A stretch of DNA of 64,000 nucleotides from Sphingopyxis sp. Root154 (GTDB lineage Bacteria > Pseudomonadota > Alphaproteobacteria > Sphingomonadales > Sphingomonadaceae): the NCBI RefSeq assembly GCF_001427105.1, contig NZ_LMGI01000002.1, positions 1,323,411-1,387,410 of the forward strand, written 5' to 3'. The stretch's first letter is position 1, and each line of letters starts with the position of its first letter. This document shows positions 35,556-43,871 of this stretch, piece after piece. The notes beneath the pieces are model-generated. The model was not told the origin of the DNA and made no database searches. It was given only the letters and a program-made list of their open reading frames with translations. Both the position numbers and the translations under genes were made by a program.

Positions 35556-36278
35556 ATGGCACGTATCGCAATCGTTACCGGTGGCAGCCGCGGCATCGGC
35601 GAGGCGATCAGCCTCAAGTTGAAGGAACAAGGCGTCACCGTCGTCGCAAACTATGGCGGCAATGACGAAAAGGCCCGCGAGTTCACCGACCGCACCGGCA
35701 TCGCGGCGATCAAATGGGACGTCGGCGACCATCAGGCATGCCTCGATAGCTGCGCGCGCATCGCCGAGGAATTCGGTCCCGTCGATATCGTCGTCAACAA
35801 TGCCGGCATCACCCGCGACGGCACGCTCGCCCGCATGAGCTACGACGACTGGGACGACGTGATGCGCGTCAACCTCGGCGGCTGCTTCAACATGGCGAAG
35901 GCGACCTTTGGCGGCATGGTCGAGCGCGGCTGGGGCCGCATCGTCAATATCGGCTCGATCAACGGGCAGGCCGGCCAGTACGGCCAGGTCAACTACGCCG
36001 CCGCGAAATCGGGCATACACGGCTTTACCAAGGCGCTGGCGCAGGAGGGCGCCAAGAAGGGCGTGACGGTCAACGCGATCGCGCCGGGCTATATCGACAC
36101 CGACATGGTCGCCGCGGTCCCGCCGCAGGTGCTGGAAAAGATCGTCGCGAAGATCCCCGTCGGGCGGCTGGGGCAAGCCGACGAGATCGCGCGCGGCGTC
36201 GCCTTCCTGTGCAGCGAGGATGCGGGGTTCGTGACCGGATCGACGATGTCGATCAATGGCGGGCAGCATATGTACTGA
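35556..36278 (+). CDS. phaB: Acetoacetyl-CoA reductase
   Basis: A 240-residue short-chain dehydrogenase that reduces acetoacetyl-CoA to (R)-3-hydroxybutyryl-CoA with NADPH for polyhydroxybutyrate synthesis. The cofactor motif TGGSRGIG is at 8-15, NNAG at 81-84, and the triad is Ser134, Tyr147 and Lys151. SINGQAGQYGQVNYAAAKSG matches PhaB rather than FabG-type reductases. Polymerase and thiolase genes are not in this window. Confidence 0.93.
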   Translation: MARIAIVTGGSRGIGEAISLKLKEQGVTVVANYGGNDEKAREFTDRTGIAAIKWDVGDHQACLDSCARIAEEFGPVDIVVNNAGITRDGTLARMSYDDWDDVMRVNLGGCFNMAKATFGGMVERGWGRIVNIGSINGQAGQYGQVNYAAAKSGIHGFTKALAQEGAKKGVTVNAIAPGYIDTDMVAAVPPQVLEKIVAKIPVGRLGQADEIARGVAFLCSEDAGFVTGSTMSINGGQHMY

Positions 36279-36364
36279 CGGGCCGAGGGCGCCAGCAATG
36301 TCGTTCGCGCCTGCGAACGGCGAGCTGGCAACCGGTGGCGAAGCCACGGCCCGGCACGGCCAGC

Positions 36365-36394
36365 GGGGCGGCGATCCCGAAAGATCGCCGCCCC
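36365..36394. terminator. Perfect 12-bp hairpin downstream of phaB
   Basis: GGGGCGGCGATC (36365-36376) and GATCGCCGCCCC (36383-36394) pair perfectly around CCGAAA. It sits between the convergent phaB and LuxR-type genes, 87 and 55 bases from their stops. There is no U-tract on either strand; its position suggests a bidirectional 3' boundary. Confidence 0.65.
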
Positions 36395-36448
36395 GTCTGA
36401 CGTCAGGCGGCGGCTTTGCCGTCGCCCATCAAACCCACCACCCGTCCG

Positions 36449-37216
36449 CTACTCGATCGTACACCCGACCACGCGCCATTCGTCGCCCTCGCGAACCAGC
36501 GACAGCGTTTCGATCGCCCCGGCCTTGTTCGCATAGCTCGTCCGGAACTTCACGACCTGATAGCCATAGGGCGGCGCGGGCACATTTTCCTCGCCGATCA
36601 GCTCGCGCGAGACGAGCGCGCCGAGCGGCGTGCGGACGGCCTCCGACACGTCGGCCCACCGCTCGCTGGTGTTGAGCGACTTGAACGCCTGCCCCGTCGC
36701 ATTCCAGCTGCCGTTCCAGTCGCCCTTGTCGACGAGTGCGAGCCACTGCCGCGCCGACTGGACCGCGGCGGTTTCGGTCGCGGGCGTAGAGAGCGTCACG
36801 GTTGGCAGCGTGGCAGGTGAGGACGCCGGAGTCGGCGCGGACCCGGGCAGGGACGAAAGGGCAAGCAGGGCAAGGCTGAACGACATGAATATTCCTCCGG
36901 ATATCCAGCCGAAGCGGCGCGACATGCGGCGCGCCCCGACCGGTGCCCGAAGCTCTTCCATGTTCGAGACCGCGGCCGCAGCCCCCAAAACCCTGTCCGC
37001 CAGAAATTGGGGGTCCTGCCGTTCGATCTCGCGCAGTTGCCGGGCGGCCTCGCGGCTGCTGGACGCCGACATCTTGCGCCGCGCATCGCGCAGCCGTTCG
37101 TTGATCGTATGGACCGACAGCCCCAGATGCCGCGCCATCGATTTTGCGTCATGGCCATCGACCAGCAGGCGCAACGTCTCTTTTTCTTTTTCGGTGAGCG
37201 CCTGAAGTCCTGTCAT
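36449..37216 (-). CDS. LuxR-type helix-turn-helix regulator with membrane helix and DUF4019 domain
   Basis: A 255-residue protein. Residues 1-65 are a LuxR/GerE helix-turn-helix (LTEKEKETLRLLVDGHDAKSMARHLG). A linker leads to one transmembrane helix (about 113-132, GGIFMSFSLALLALSSLPG), and residues about 165-255 form a DUF4019 domain predicted to lie outside the cytoplasm. This would make it a one-component transmembrane regulator, sensing outside and binding DNA inside (inference). The start MTGLQALT at 37216 was chosen because it opens the helix-turn-helix domain. It is divergent from the membrane protein gene at 37367. Confidence 0.85.
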   Translation of the reverse strand: MTGLQALTEKEKETLRLLVDGHDAKSMARHLGLSVHTINERLRDARRKMSASSSREAARQLREIERQDPQFLADRVLGAAAAVSNMEELRAPVGARRMSRRFGWISGGIFMSFSLALLALSSLPGSAPTPASSPATLPTVTLSTPATETAAVQSARQWLALVDKGDWNGSWNATGQAFKSLNTSERWADVSEAVRTPLGALVSRELIGEENVPAPPYGYQVVKFRTSYANKAGAIETLSLVREGDEWRVVGCTIE

Positions 37217-37366
37217 GAGCCTGCCTGCATTTGCGCCGGATCGGCTGGCCGGTTTACGGAACGCCGATATGGCGTGCCACCCCCAATAAATCGTACCCCG
37301 ATTTTGGACGGCGCGGCGGTCCGGCTGTGGCCTTGCTGTCACGAATCAAGTCGCTACACCCCAAGC

Positions 37367-37909
37367 ATGACCGAAGCCTCTCTCACTACGGCCCAGCAGG
37401 ACCTCTCCCGCGCCTATGCCGGCGGCGCTCCCGGCGTGCTCGTCTCGGGCCTCGTCTGGCTGATCGCCGGAACGGTGTGGCAGCTTCACGGCACCACCGC
37501 CGCCTTTGCCGCGCTGTTCTTCGGCGGCATGGCGATCCATCCGCTCGGTGTCCTCATCGAACGCACCGCATTCAAGGCGCCCAAGGCGGCGATAGGCAGG
37601 CCGCTCGAAACCCTCGCGATCGAAGCGACGATCCCGCTGTTCGTCGGCGTGCTGATCGCATGGGTATTGCTGGTACGCGCGCCCGATCTCGCGATCCCGA
37701 CCTTCGCCGCGATCGTCGGCGCGCGCTATTTCCTCTTTCGCACCATGTATGGCGAGATCGCCTATTGGGCGCTCGGCGGCGCGATCCTGCTGATCGGCGC
37801 ACTCGCGCTGTTCGGCATCGGCCTTCCGTTCAACCTCGGCTTCCTCGTCGGCATCATCGAACTGATCGCCGCCGCGTGGATCCTGCAGCGCTGGCGCTCC
37901 CGCCGTTGA
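37367..37909 (+). CDS. Multi-pass membrane protein of unknown function
   Basis: A 180-residue protein with about five or six hydrophobic helices (starting near residues 22, 45, 80, 105, 130 and 150). It may belong to the DUF7010 family, judged by the short length and the pattern GMAIHPLGVLIERTAF, but that assignment is tentative. It is divergently transcribed from the LuxR/DUF4019 regulator over 150 bases and could be its target (inference). Its stop overlaps a TTG that may start the next gene. Confidence 0.7.
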   Translation: MTEASLTTAQQDLSRAYAGGAPGVLVSGLVWLIAGTVWQLHGTTAAFAALFFGGMAIHPLGVLIERTAFKAPKAAIGRPLETLAIEATIPLFVGVLIAWVLLVRAPDLAIPTFAAIVGARYFLFRTMYGEIAYWALGGAILLIGALALFGIGLPFNLGFLVGIIELIAAAWILQRWRSRR

Positions 37910-38151
37910 GCGCGCCCTTGCATCCCCCGGTCAAACGATCGGTGACGATCGCGGGCCATCCGACCTCGATCAGCCTCGAACCGATGTTCTGGGACGCGCT
38001 CGAAGCCGAGGCGGCGCGGCAGACGCTCCCCGTCAACGCGCTCGTCGCGCGCATCGATGTCGAGCGGATGGAAGCCAACGATCCGCCGAACCTGACCTCG
38101 GCGATCCGGCAATGGCTGTGGCGGAGCCGGCCCGGTCAGATCGCGCCGTAG
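37906..38151 (+). CDS. Ribbon-helix-helix domain protein
   Basis: A short protein of 81 residues if it starts at the TTG overlapping the previous stop (TTGA); later starts in the same frame cannot be excluded. KRSVTIAGHPTSISLEPMF followed by FWDALEAEAARQ and LTSAIRQWLW is the pattern of the RHH_4 family, small predicted DNA-binding proteins of alphaproteobacteria. Target is unknown. Its 3' end overlaps the convergent ATP-grasp gene by 16 bases. Confidence 0.72.
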   Translation: MSAPLHPPVKRSVTIAGHPTSISLEPMFWDALEAEAARQTLPVNALVARIDVERMEANDPPNLTSAIRQWLWRSRPGQIAP

Positions 38152-38993
38152 ACCGCCGATCCGAACGCCGCCCCCTTGTCGGGCGCGTGATGCAGGAACA
38201 GCGACGGCTCGATCAGTTCGAGTTCCATGATGTGCAGCGTGCCCACGGCATCGCCGACCATGTCGACGCGCGCGTAAACCGGCGGCGCCGGTGCCGCCGC
38301 CAACGCCTGCGCAGCAAGAGCCTGCGCGGCCTCGCTCGCCTCGCACGCCGTCTCGCGCCCGCCGAACTGCTCCTGCACGCGAAAGTCGCCCGAAGCCGGA
38401 CGCTTGACGATCGCATGACTGAACTTGCCGGCGAAGAAGAAGAGCGAATATTCGCCCTCGGTCAGGATGCCAGGCATCAGCGGCTGGACCAGCCGGCGGG
38501 CACCCAAAGCATCGGCGGGAATCGGCGCGCCGGATGCGATGCGGTGCGTGCCGTCGGCTCCGCCCGAAATGGCGGGCTTGATCACGACTTCATCGGTCAG
38601 GAGTTCCGACATTGCTTCGGCAAGGCTCGCATCGTCGAGCGCATCGACCTCGACCGTCGGCACGACCGCAACGCCCTTTGCGCCGAGTTCGCCGAGATAG
38701 GCCTTGTCGCTGTTCCAGCGCAGCACCGGCACCGGGTTGACCACCGGCAGCGCTTCGGCCTCAAGCCGGTCGAGCAATGCGTACCAGCCGGAGACGTCGC
38801 GCTGATAGCCCCAGGCGAAGAGCGGCAGGATCAGGTCATAACCCGACAAATCGCCGGGATCGGTCCAGATACGCTGCTCGACGATCAGCCCGGCTGCGGT
38901 CAGCGCCGCCGCCTTGCGGGCAAAGGCGGGCTGCCACTTCTCATAATAATCGGGCGCCGGAACGAGGATCGCGACGCGGGGCTGGAACGGCAT
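38136..38993 (-). CDS. ATP-grasp family protein
   Basis: A 285-residue protein with ATP-grasp character. DEVVIKPAISGGADGTHRI (about 133-151) is the nucleotide-binding and glycine-rich loop, FAGKFSHAIVKRP precedes the second strand, and ELELIEPSLFLHH (about 258-270) carries the metal-binding Glu. Relatives include glutathione synthetase-like and RimK-like ligases that join a carboxylate to an amine or thiol; the substrate is unknown. Its ATG follows the TAA of the glutamate dehydrogenase gene with no gap, so the two are likely cotranslated. Confidence 0.82.
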   Translation of the reverse strand: MPFQPRVAILVPAPDYYEKWQPAFARKAAALTAAGLIVEQRIWTDPGDLSGYDLILPLFAWGYQRDVSGWYALLDRLEAEALPVVNPVPVLRWNSDKAYLGELGAKGVAVVPTVEVDALDDASLAEAMSELLTDEVVIKPAISGGADGTHRIASGAPIPADALGARRLVQPLMPGILTEGEYSLFFFAGKFSHAIVKRPASGDFRVQEQFGGRETACEASEAAQALAAQALAAAPAPPVYARVDMVGDAVGTLHIMELELIEPSLFLHHAPDKGAAFGSAVYGAI

Positions 38994-41900
38994 TTACCTT
39001 CCCAAGAGCCCGCGCGCCTGCCCCGCGATGTGCGACAGCATCGCGCCGTTCGGGGTCGGGATCATCCGCGCGCGGTCGACCGTCGCGCGGAACTGTTCGA
39101 CACGCGGCGCGTGGTCGGCGAGCCATTTGGTCACCGCCGCGTCGAGATCGCCCTTCGGCAGCCCTGCGAGGAAAGTCAGCCGCATCTGCTGGAAATCGCG
39201 CGCGAGGCTGTTGACCAACAGGCGTTCCCACGGATCGGCGGGGCTCATATGCGCCGCCAGCGTCTGCGCCCAGTCGAGCCCCAAGGCTTCGCCCAGATGG
39301 GTGAAGGCGCTGGTCACCGCGACCTCGTCGTCGCCGCGCCGTTCGGCAAGGTCGACGATGCCGATCGCGCCGTCGGTCTTGAACAGCCGCACGACCGACG
39401 CGGTCAGCGCCTCGGGCGCGCCCGCGTCGAGCAACTGCTGCGTCAGCATGTCCCATTGATGCTTGACCGACGGGCTGAGCAGGCCGTCGACGCTCGCATT
39501 GAGGCGATCGACGCCGGGTTCGAGCCGCGCGACGATCGGGCCGGGTTGCGACAGTGTCTGCGTCACGCGCAAGAGGTCGGCCATTTGCGAGGTCATCGCC
39601 GACGCCGCCTGAGCGAACAGCGACAGGCGGATACTCTCGTCGATCTTTGCCGTGTCGAGCGCGTCCCAGATCGCGGGCATGTCGAGCAGGCGCTCGACCG
39701 CGACGAACGCCGCGGCGATATCGCCGAGCGCGCAGCCTTCCTCTTCGACGAGTTCGAAGGGATGGACGATGCCCATACGATTAATGATGCGGTTCGCGAT
39801 CTTCGTCGCGATGATTTCGCGGCGCAGCTGGTGATCGGCGATCGCCTGCGCAAAATCGCGCTGCATCTCGTCGGGGAAGGCCGCCGCAAGGTCGCTGCCG
39901 AGCGCCGGATCGTTCGGCAGGTCGCTATGCTCGATCGCATCCTGCAACGCGAGCTTCGAAGTCGACAGCAGCACCGCGAGTTCGGGGCGCGTCAGCCCGC
40001 GCCCTTCGGCGGCGCGACGGAGCAGTTCGTCGTTCGCGGCGAGCCCTTCGACCTTGCGGTCGAGCCGGCCCGATGCCTCGAACGTCTCCATGATCCGGAC
40101 GAGCGACGGCACCGCCGCCGATCCGCCCTTTTCGGCGATCGACAGCGCGAGCGCCTGCAGCCGGTTGTCCTCGAGCACCAGTTCCGAGACATTGTCGGTC
40201 ATGCGCACGAGCAGCGCGTCGCGGTCGTCCTGACTGAGACGCCCTTCGGCCATCTCGCGGTTGAGCGCGATCTTGATATTGACCTCATTATCCGAGCAGT
40301 CGACGCCCGCGCTGTTGTCGATGAAGTCGGTGTTGATCCGCCCGCCTTTCGCCGAGAAAGCGATACGCGCGGCCTGCGTCGTGCCGAGGTTCGCGCCTTC
40401 GCCGACCGCCTTCACGCGCAGATCCTCGGCATCGACGCGCAGCGCGTCGTTCGCGGGATCGCCGACCTCGGCGTTATTCTGGCTCGCGGCCTTCACATAG
40501 GTGCCGATGCCGCCGAACCAGAGCAGGTCGACGGGGGCCTTGAGGATCGCCGAGATCAGCGAGCCGGGGTCGATTTCGGACACCGACAGGCCGAGCAGCG
40601 CCTGCACTTCTGCGCTCAGCGGGATGCTCTTCTGGCTGCGCGGGAAGATGCCGCCGCCCTTCGAGATCAGCTTGGCGTTATAATCGGCCCAAGACGAGCG
40701 CGGCAGGTTGAACATCCGCTCGCGTTCCTTCCAGCTCTTCGCCGGATCGGGATTGGGGTCGAGGAAGATATGGCGGTGGTCGAACGCCGCGGTCAGCTGG
40801 ATCGCCTTCGACAGCAGCATGCCGTTGCCGAACACGTCGCCCGACATGTCGCCGCAGCCGGCGACGCGGATCGTGTCGCTCTGCACATCGACGCCCATTT
40901 CGGCGAAGTGGCGCTGGACCGAAAGCCACGCGCCCTTGGCGGTGATGCCCATCGCCTTGTGGTCATAACCCTTCGACCCGCCGCTCGCGAACGCATCGCC
41001 GAGCCAGAAGTCGCGTTCCATCGCGAGCCCATTGGCGACGTCGGAGAAGGTCGCGGTGCCCTTGTCGGCCGCGACGACGAAATAGGGATCGTCGCCGTCA
41101 TGGATCACGACGCCCTTCGGATGCACGACCTTGCCCGCGACCAGATTGTCGGTGATCGACAGCAAAGAGCGGATGAAGATGCGGTAGCATTCGGTGCCCT
41201 CGGCGAACCACGCATCGCGGTCGAGCGACACGTCGGGCAGCGCCTTGGGATAAAAGCCGCCCTTCGCGCCCGTCGGCACGATCACGGCGTTCTTGACGCG
41301 CTGCGCCTTCATCAGCCCGAGGATTTCGGTGCGGAAGTCGTCGCGGCGGTCGGACCAGCGGAGGCCCCCGCGCGCGACCGGACCGGCGCGGAGGTGAATG
41401 CCCTCGACGCGCGGCGAATAGACCCACACTTCGCGCCACGGCAGCGGCTTCGGCAGGCCGGGGACTTGCGCGCTGTCGATCTTGAATGCGAGCGCTTCCT
41501 CCGCGGCGGGCGCAAAGGCGTTGGTGCGCAGCGTCGCGCTGATCACCGCATGGAAGAGGCGGAGGATGCGATCCTCGTCTATCGACTTGATGTCGGCAAA
41601 GCCCGCCATGATGTCGGCTTCGAGTGCATCGGCACGCTTCGCATCGCGCGTTTTCGGATCGTGGAGCGCCGCGAAACGCTCGATCAATGCGGCGGTCAGC
41701 GCGGGCGCGTGGCGCAACGCGCTGACGACCGTGTCCATGCCGTAAGCCGAGCCGCCCTGACGCAAATAGCGGAACCAGGCGCGCAGCCACACGATCGCGC
41801 GCGGGTCGGTCTGGTTGGTGAGTACGAGTTCGTTAAACGCGTCATTTTCGGCGCGCCCGTCGAGCACCGCCGCGATCGCACCCTCGATCACTTCGGCGTA

Positions 41901-43706
41901 GGGAAGCAGCGCGAGTTCGTCGACATTGGCGGGCAACCGCAACGTGAAATCGTGGATCACGATCGCCTGCTCGTCTTCGCCCTCGGTGCCGGGGGCGCGG
42001 CTCTGCAGAGCGGTCGGGATTTCCTCGAGCACCTCGAAGCCGAAATGTTCGAGCGCGGGGACCACCGCGGACAGCGCGAGAGGGCCGGCCGCGCTATAAA
42101 CCTTGAGCCGCAGCCGGTCGTCGCCGTCGAGGCTCTTGCGCGCAAGGCGCACGCTGCGCGGGTTCGCGGCGTCGAGATCGCGCAGGCGCAGGATATCGCG
42201 CGCGGCTTCCTCGGGATTATAGAGGTTACGGTAATTGGGCGGGAAGGTCGGCGCGAAACGCGAAGCAAGCGCCGCCGCGCGGCCCGGGTCGCCGCGCTTC
42301 GCCAGCGCCGCCTCGACCTCGGGCTGCCAGCCGCGCACCATCTGTTCGAGCTGCGCGTTGAGCGCCTCGGTATCGGGCACGACGCCGCCGCTGCGCAGGT
42401 CGAGCGTGTAGCGGAGGAGCGCCGCGCCGCCGTCTTCGAGCACCATCGTCCAGCCGATCACGCCTGCCTTCGCTTCGCGCACCAGCAGCGATTCGACCGC
42501 AAGGCGGCGGCCGGTCGAAACCTCGTCGCGCGGCAACCAGACGAAAGCGAACAGGTGGCGGCCCAGCGCGCTCTGCACCGTCACCACCTTCGGCCGCGGC
42601 CGGTCGGTGATCGACATCGAAGTCAGCACCAGCTCTTCGAGCGAAGCGGCGTCGAACGCGATCAGCAGGTCATGCGGCAGCGCGGTCAGCGCATGCGCGA
42701 GCGCCTTGCCCGCGTGACCCGTGGGGTCGAAACCGAATTTCGCCATCAAGGCTTCGAGCTGCGCGCGCAGCACGGGCACCTTCGCCGGCGGCGCCGACAG
42801 CGCGGCACTGGTCCACAGGCCCGCATGGATCGACAGGCGTTCGACCTTCTTGCCCTTCACTTCGGGCACGATGACGAGGTCGAGCAGCACGCGGCGATGC
42901 ACCGCCGACAGCCGGTTCGACTTGATCAGCAGCGGCGCATGGCCCCCCTTGTCGAACCAGGCAAAGGCCGCTTCAAGCGCGGCGGGCGACAGCAGCTGGC
43001 TTTCGCCGCTCTCGCTGATCCCCAGCGAGTCCTGAACCTTGCCGTCGCGGGTGCGCCATTCATGGCCAAGCTGGGTCATCGCCCCACCCTCGAACCAGCG
43101 CAGCAGCTCAGCGGCTTCGCCCTCGACGCGCATCGCGGCGTCGGCGAGCATCGCGGCGCGCATCGCCCGCCAGTCGCGTACCGCGGCGCGGACATCGCGC
43201 AGCGCCGCTTCGAGCCCGTCGAGCAGGCGGCGGCGCGCACGCGCGTCGCCGCGCTCGAGCTCGATATAGATGACCGACTCGCGGGTTCCGCCCTCGCCCG
43301 CTTCCTGCAGATGCCCCTTGGCATCGCGCTTCACCGCGACGACGGGGTGCAGGATGCGGTGGACGGCGAGCCCCTGCGCGGCAACCGCCTGCGAGGTCGA
43401 ATCGACGAGGAAGGGCATGTCGTCGTTGATGATGACCAGCCGCATCCGGCGGTCGGTGCCGTCGGCGGCGATCGGTTCGAGCAGCAGCGACGGGGTCGCT
43501 TCGGCGCGATCGAGCGCGGCGCGCGCGGCGAACTGGCTCGCGTCGGCGAGCGCCGCCTTGTCCATATCGTCGCCCTCGCCCGGCAGCGCGCTGCCACGCA
43601 GCGCCGCCAGATAGGCGGCGGCGATTTTCGAAGGAATTTTGGCGGTGGAGGTGGTGGTGTCCGTTTCCGGCGTGTCGGACAAATTCTGAGACATAAAGTG
43701 CAGCAT
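38994..43706 (-). CDS. gdhB: NAD-specific glutamate dehydrogenase, large 180-kDa class
   Basis: A 1570-residue enzyme converting glutamate to 2-oxoglutarate and ammonium with NAD+. Length fits the GDH-180 class of proteobacteria and actinomycetes (about 1550-1650). The N-terminal third carries ACT-like regulatory repeats. The catalytic core lies at about 700-1200, with PTGAKGGFYPKALP containing the expected catalytic lysine and GGLRWSDRRDDFRTEI upstream of it. The C-terminal third is helical. Start choice: ATG 43706 (MLHFMSQ) or 43694 (MSQNLSD); neither has a clear ribosome-binding site. A long open frame on the opposite strand is a composition artefact. Confidence 0.95.
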   Translation of the reverse strand: MLHFMSQNLSDTPETDTTTSTAKIPSKIAAAYLAALRGSALPGEGDDMDKAALADASQFAARAALDRAEATPSLLLEPIAADGTDRRMRLVIINDDMPFLVDSTSQAVAAQGLAVHRILHPVVAVKRDAKGHLQEAGEGGTRESVIYIELERGDARARRRLLDGLEAALRDVRAAVRDWRAMRAAMLADAAMRVEGEAAELLRWFEGGAMTQLGHEWRTRDGKVQDSLGISESGESQLLSPAALEAAFAWFDKGGHAPLLIKSNRLSAVHRRVLLDLVIVPEVKGKKVERLSIHAGLWTSAALSAPPAKVPVLRAQLEALMAKFGFDPTGHAGKALAHALTALPHDLLIAFDAASLEELVLTSMSITDRPRPKVVTVQSALGRHLFAFVWLPRDEVSTGRRLAVESLLVREAKAGVIGWTMVLEDGGAALLRYTLDLRSGGVVPDTEALNAQLEQMVRGWQPEVEAALAKRGDPGRAAALASRFAPTFPPNYRNLYNPEEAARDILRLRDLDAANPRSVRLARKSLDGDDRLRLKVYSAAGPLALSAVVPALEHFGFEVLEEIPTALQSRAPGTEGEDEQAIVIHDFTLRLPANVDELALLPYAEVIEGAIAAVLDGRAENDAFNELVLTNQTDPRAIVWLRAWFRYLRQGGSAYGMDTVVSALRHAPALTAALIERFAALHDPKTRDAKRADALEADIMAGFADIKSIDEDRILRLFHAVISATLRTNAFAPAAEEALAFKIDSAQVPGLPKPLPWREVWVYSPRVEGIHLRAGPVARGGLRWSDRRDDFRTEILGLMKAQRVKNAVIVPTGAKGGFYPKALPDVSLDRDAWFAEGTECYRIFIRSLLSITDNLVAGKVVHPKGVVIHDGDDPYFVVAADKGTATFSDVANGLAMERDFWLGDAFASGGSKGYDHKAMGITAKGAWLSVQRHFAEMGVDVQSDTIRVAGCGDMSGDVFGNGMLLSKAIQLTAAFDHRHIFLDPNPDPAKSWKERERMFNLPRSSWADYNAKLISKGGGIFPRSQKSIPLSAEVQALLGLSVSEIDPGSLISAILKAPVDLLWFGGIGTYVKAASQNNAEVGDPANDALRVDAEDLRVKAVGEGANLGTTQAARIAFSAKGGRINTDFIDNSAGVDCSDNEVNIKIALNREMAEGRLSQDDRDALLVRMTDNVSELVLEDNRLQALALSIAEKGGSAAVPSLVRIMETFEASGRLDRKVEGLAANDELLRRAAEGRGLTRPELAVLLSTSKLALQDAIEHSDLPNDPALGSDLAAAFPDEMQRDFAQAIADHQLRREIIATKIANRIINRMGIVHPFELVEEEGCALGDIAAAFVAVERLLDMPAIWDALDTAKIDESIRLSLFAQAASAMTSQMADLLRVTQTLSQPGPIVARLEPGVDRLNASVDGLLSPSVKHQWDMLTQQLLDAGAPEALTASVVRLFKTDGAIGIVDLAERRGDDEVAVTSAFTHLGEALGLDWAQTLAAHMSPADPWERLLVNSLARDFQQMRLTFLAGLPKGDLDAAVTKWLADHAPRVEQFRATVDRARMIPTPNGAMLSHIAGQARGLLGR

Positions 43707-43871
43707 CCCGAACCAAAGAGGGGGATCCCAGCCGACGATCGGCGGGGGCCCGTTCGCTGCCGCCCCCTATGCGCCTCAGCGGCGCGCGGCTCAAGACCTC
43801 GTTCGCGCGCCCACGTAAAATAATTTCAATTTTCGGATTTTCTGTTGCGTGAACGCTCTCAGCCGGCTTGC

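Noticed and set aside
38112-43823. A 1903-codon open frame on the plus strand opposite glutamate dehydrogenase
   Set aside because: It is a mirror of the high-GC third-position bias of the real gene: arginine-, histidine- and aspartate-heavy, no domain, no ribosome-binding site, and the opposite frame has full family motifs.
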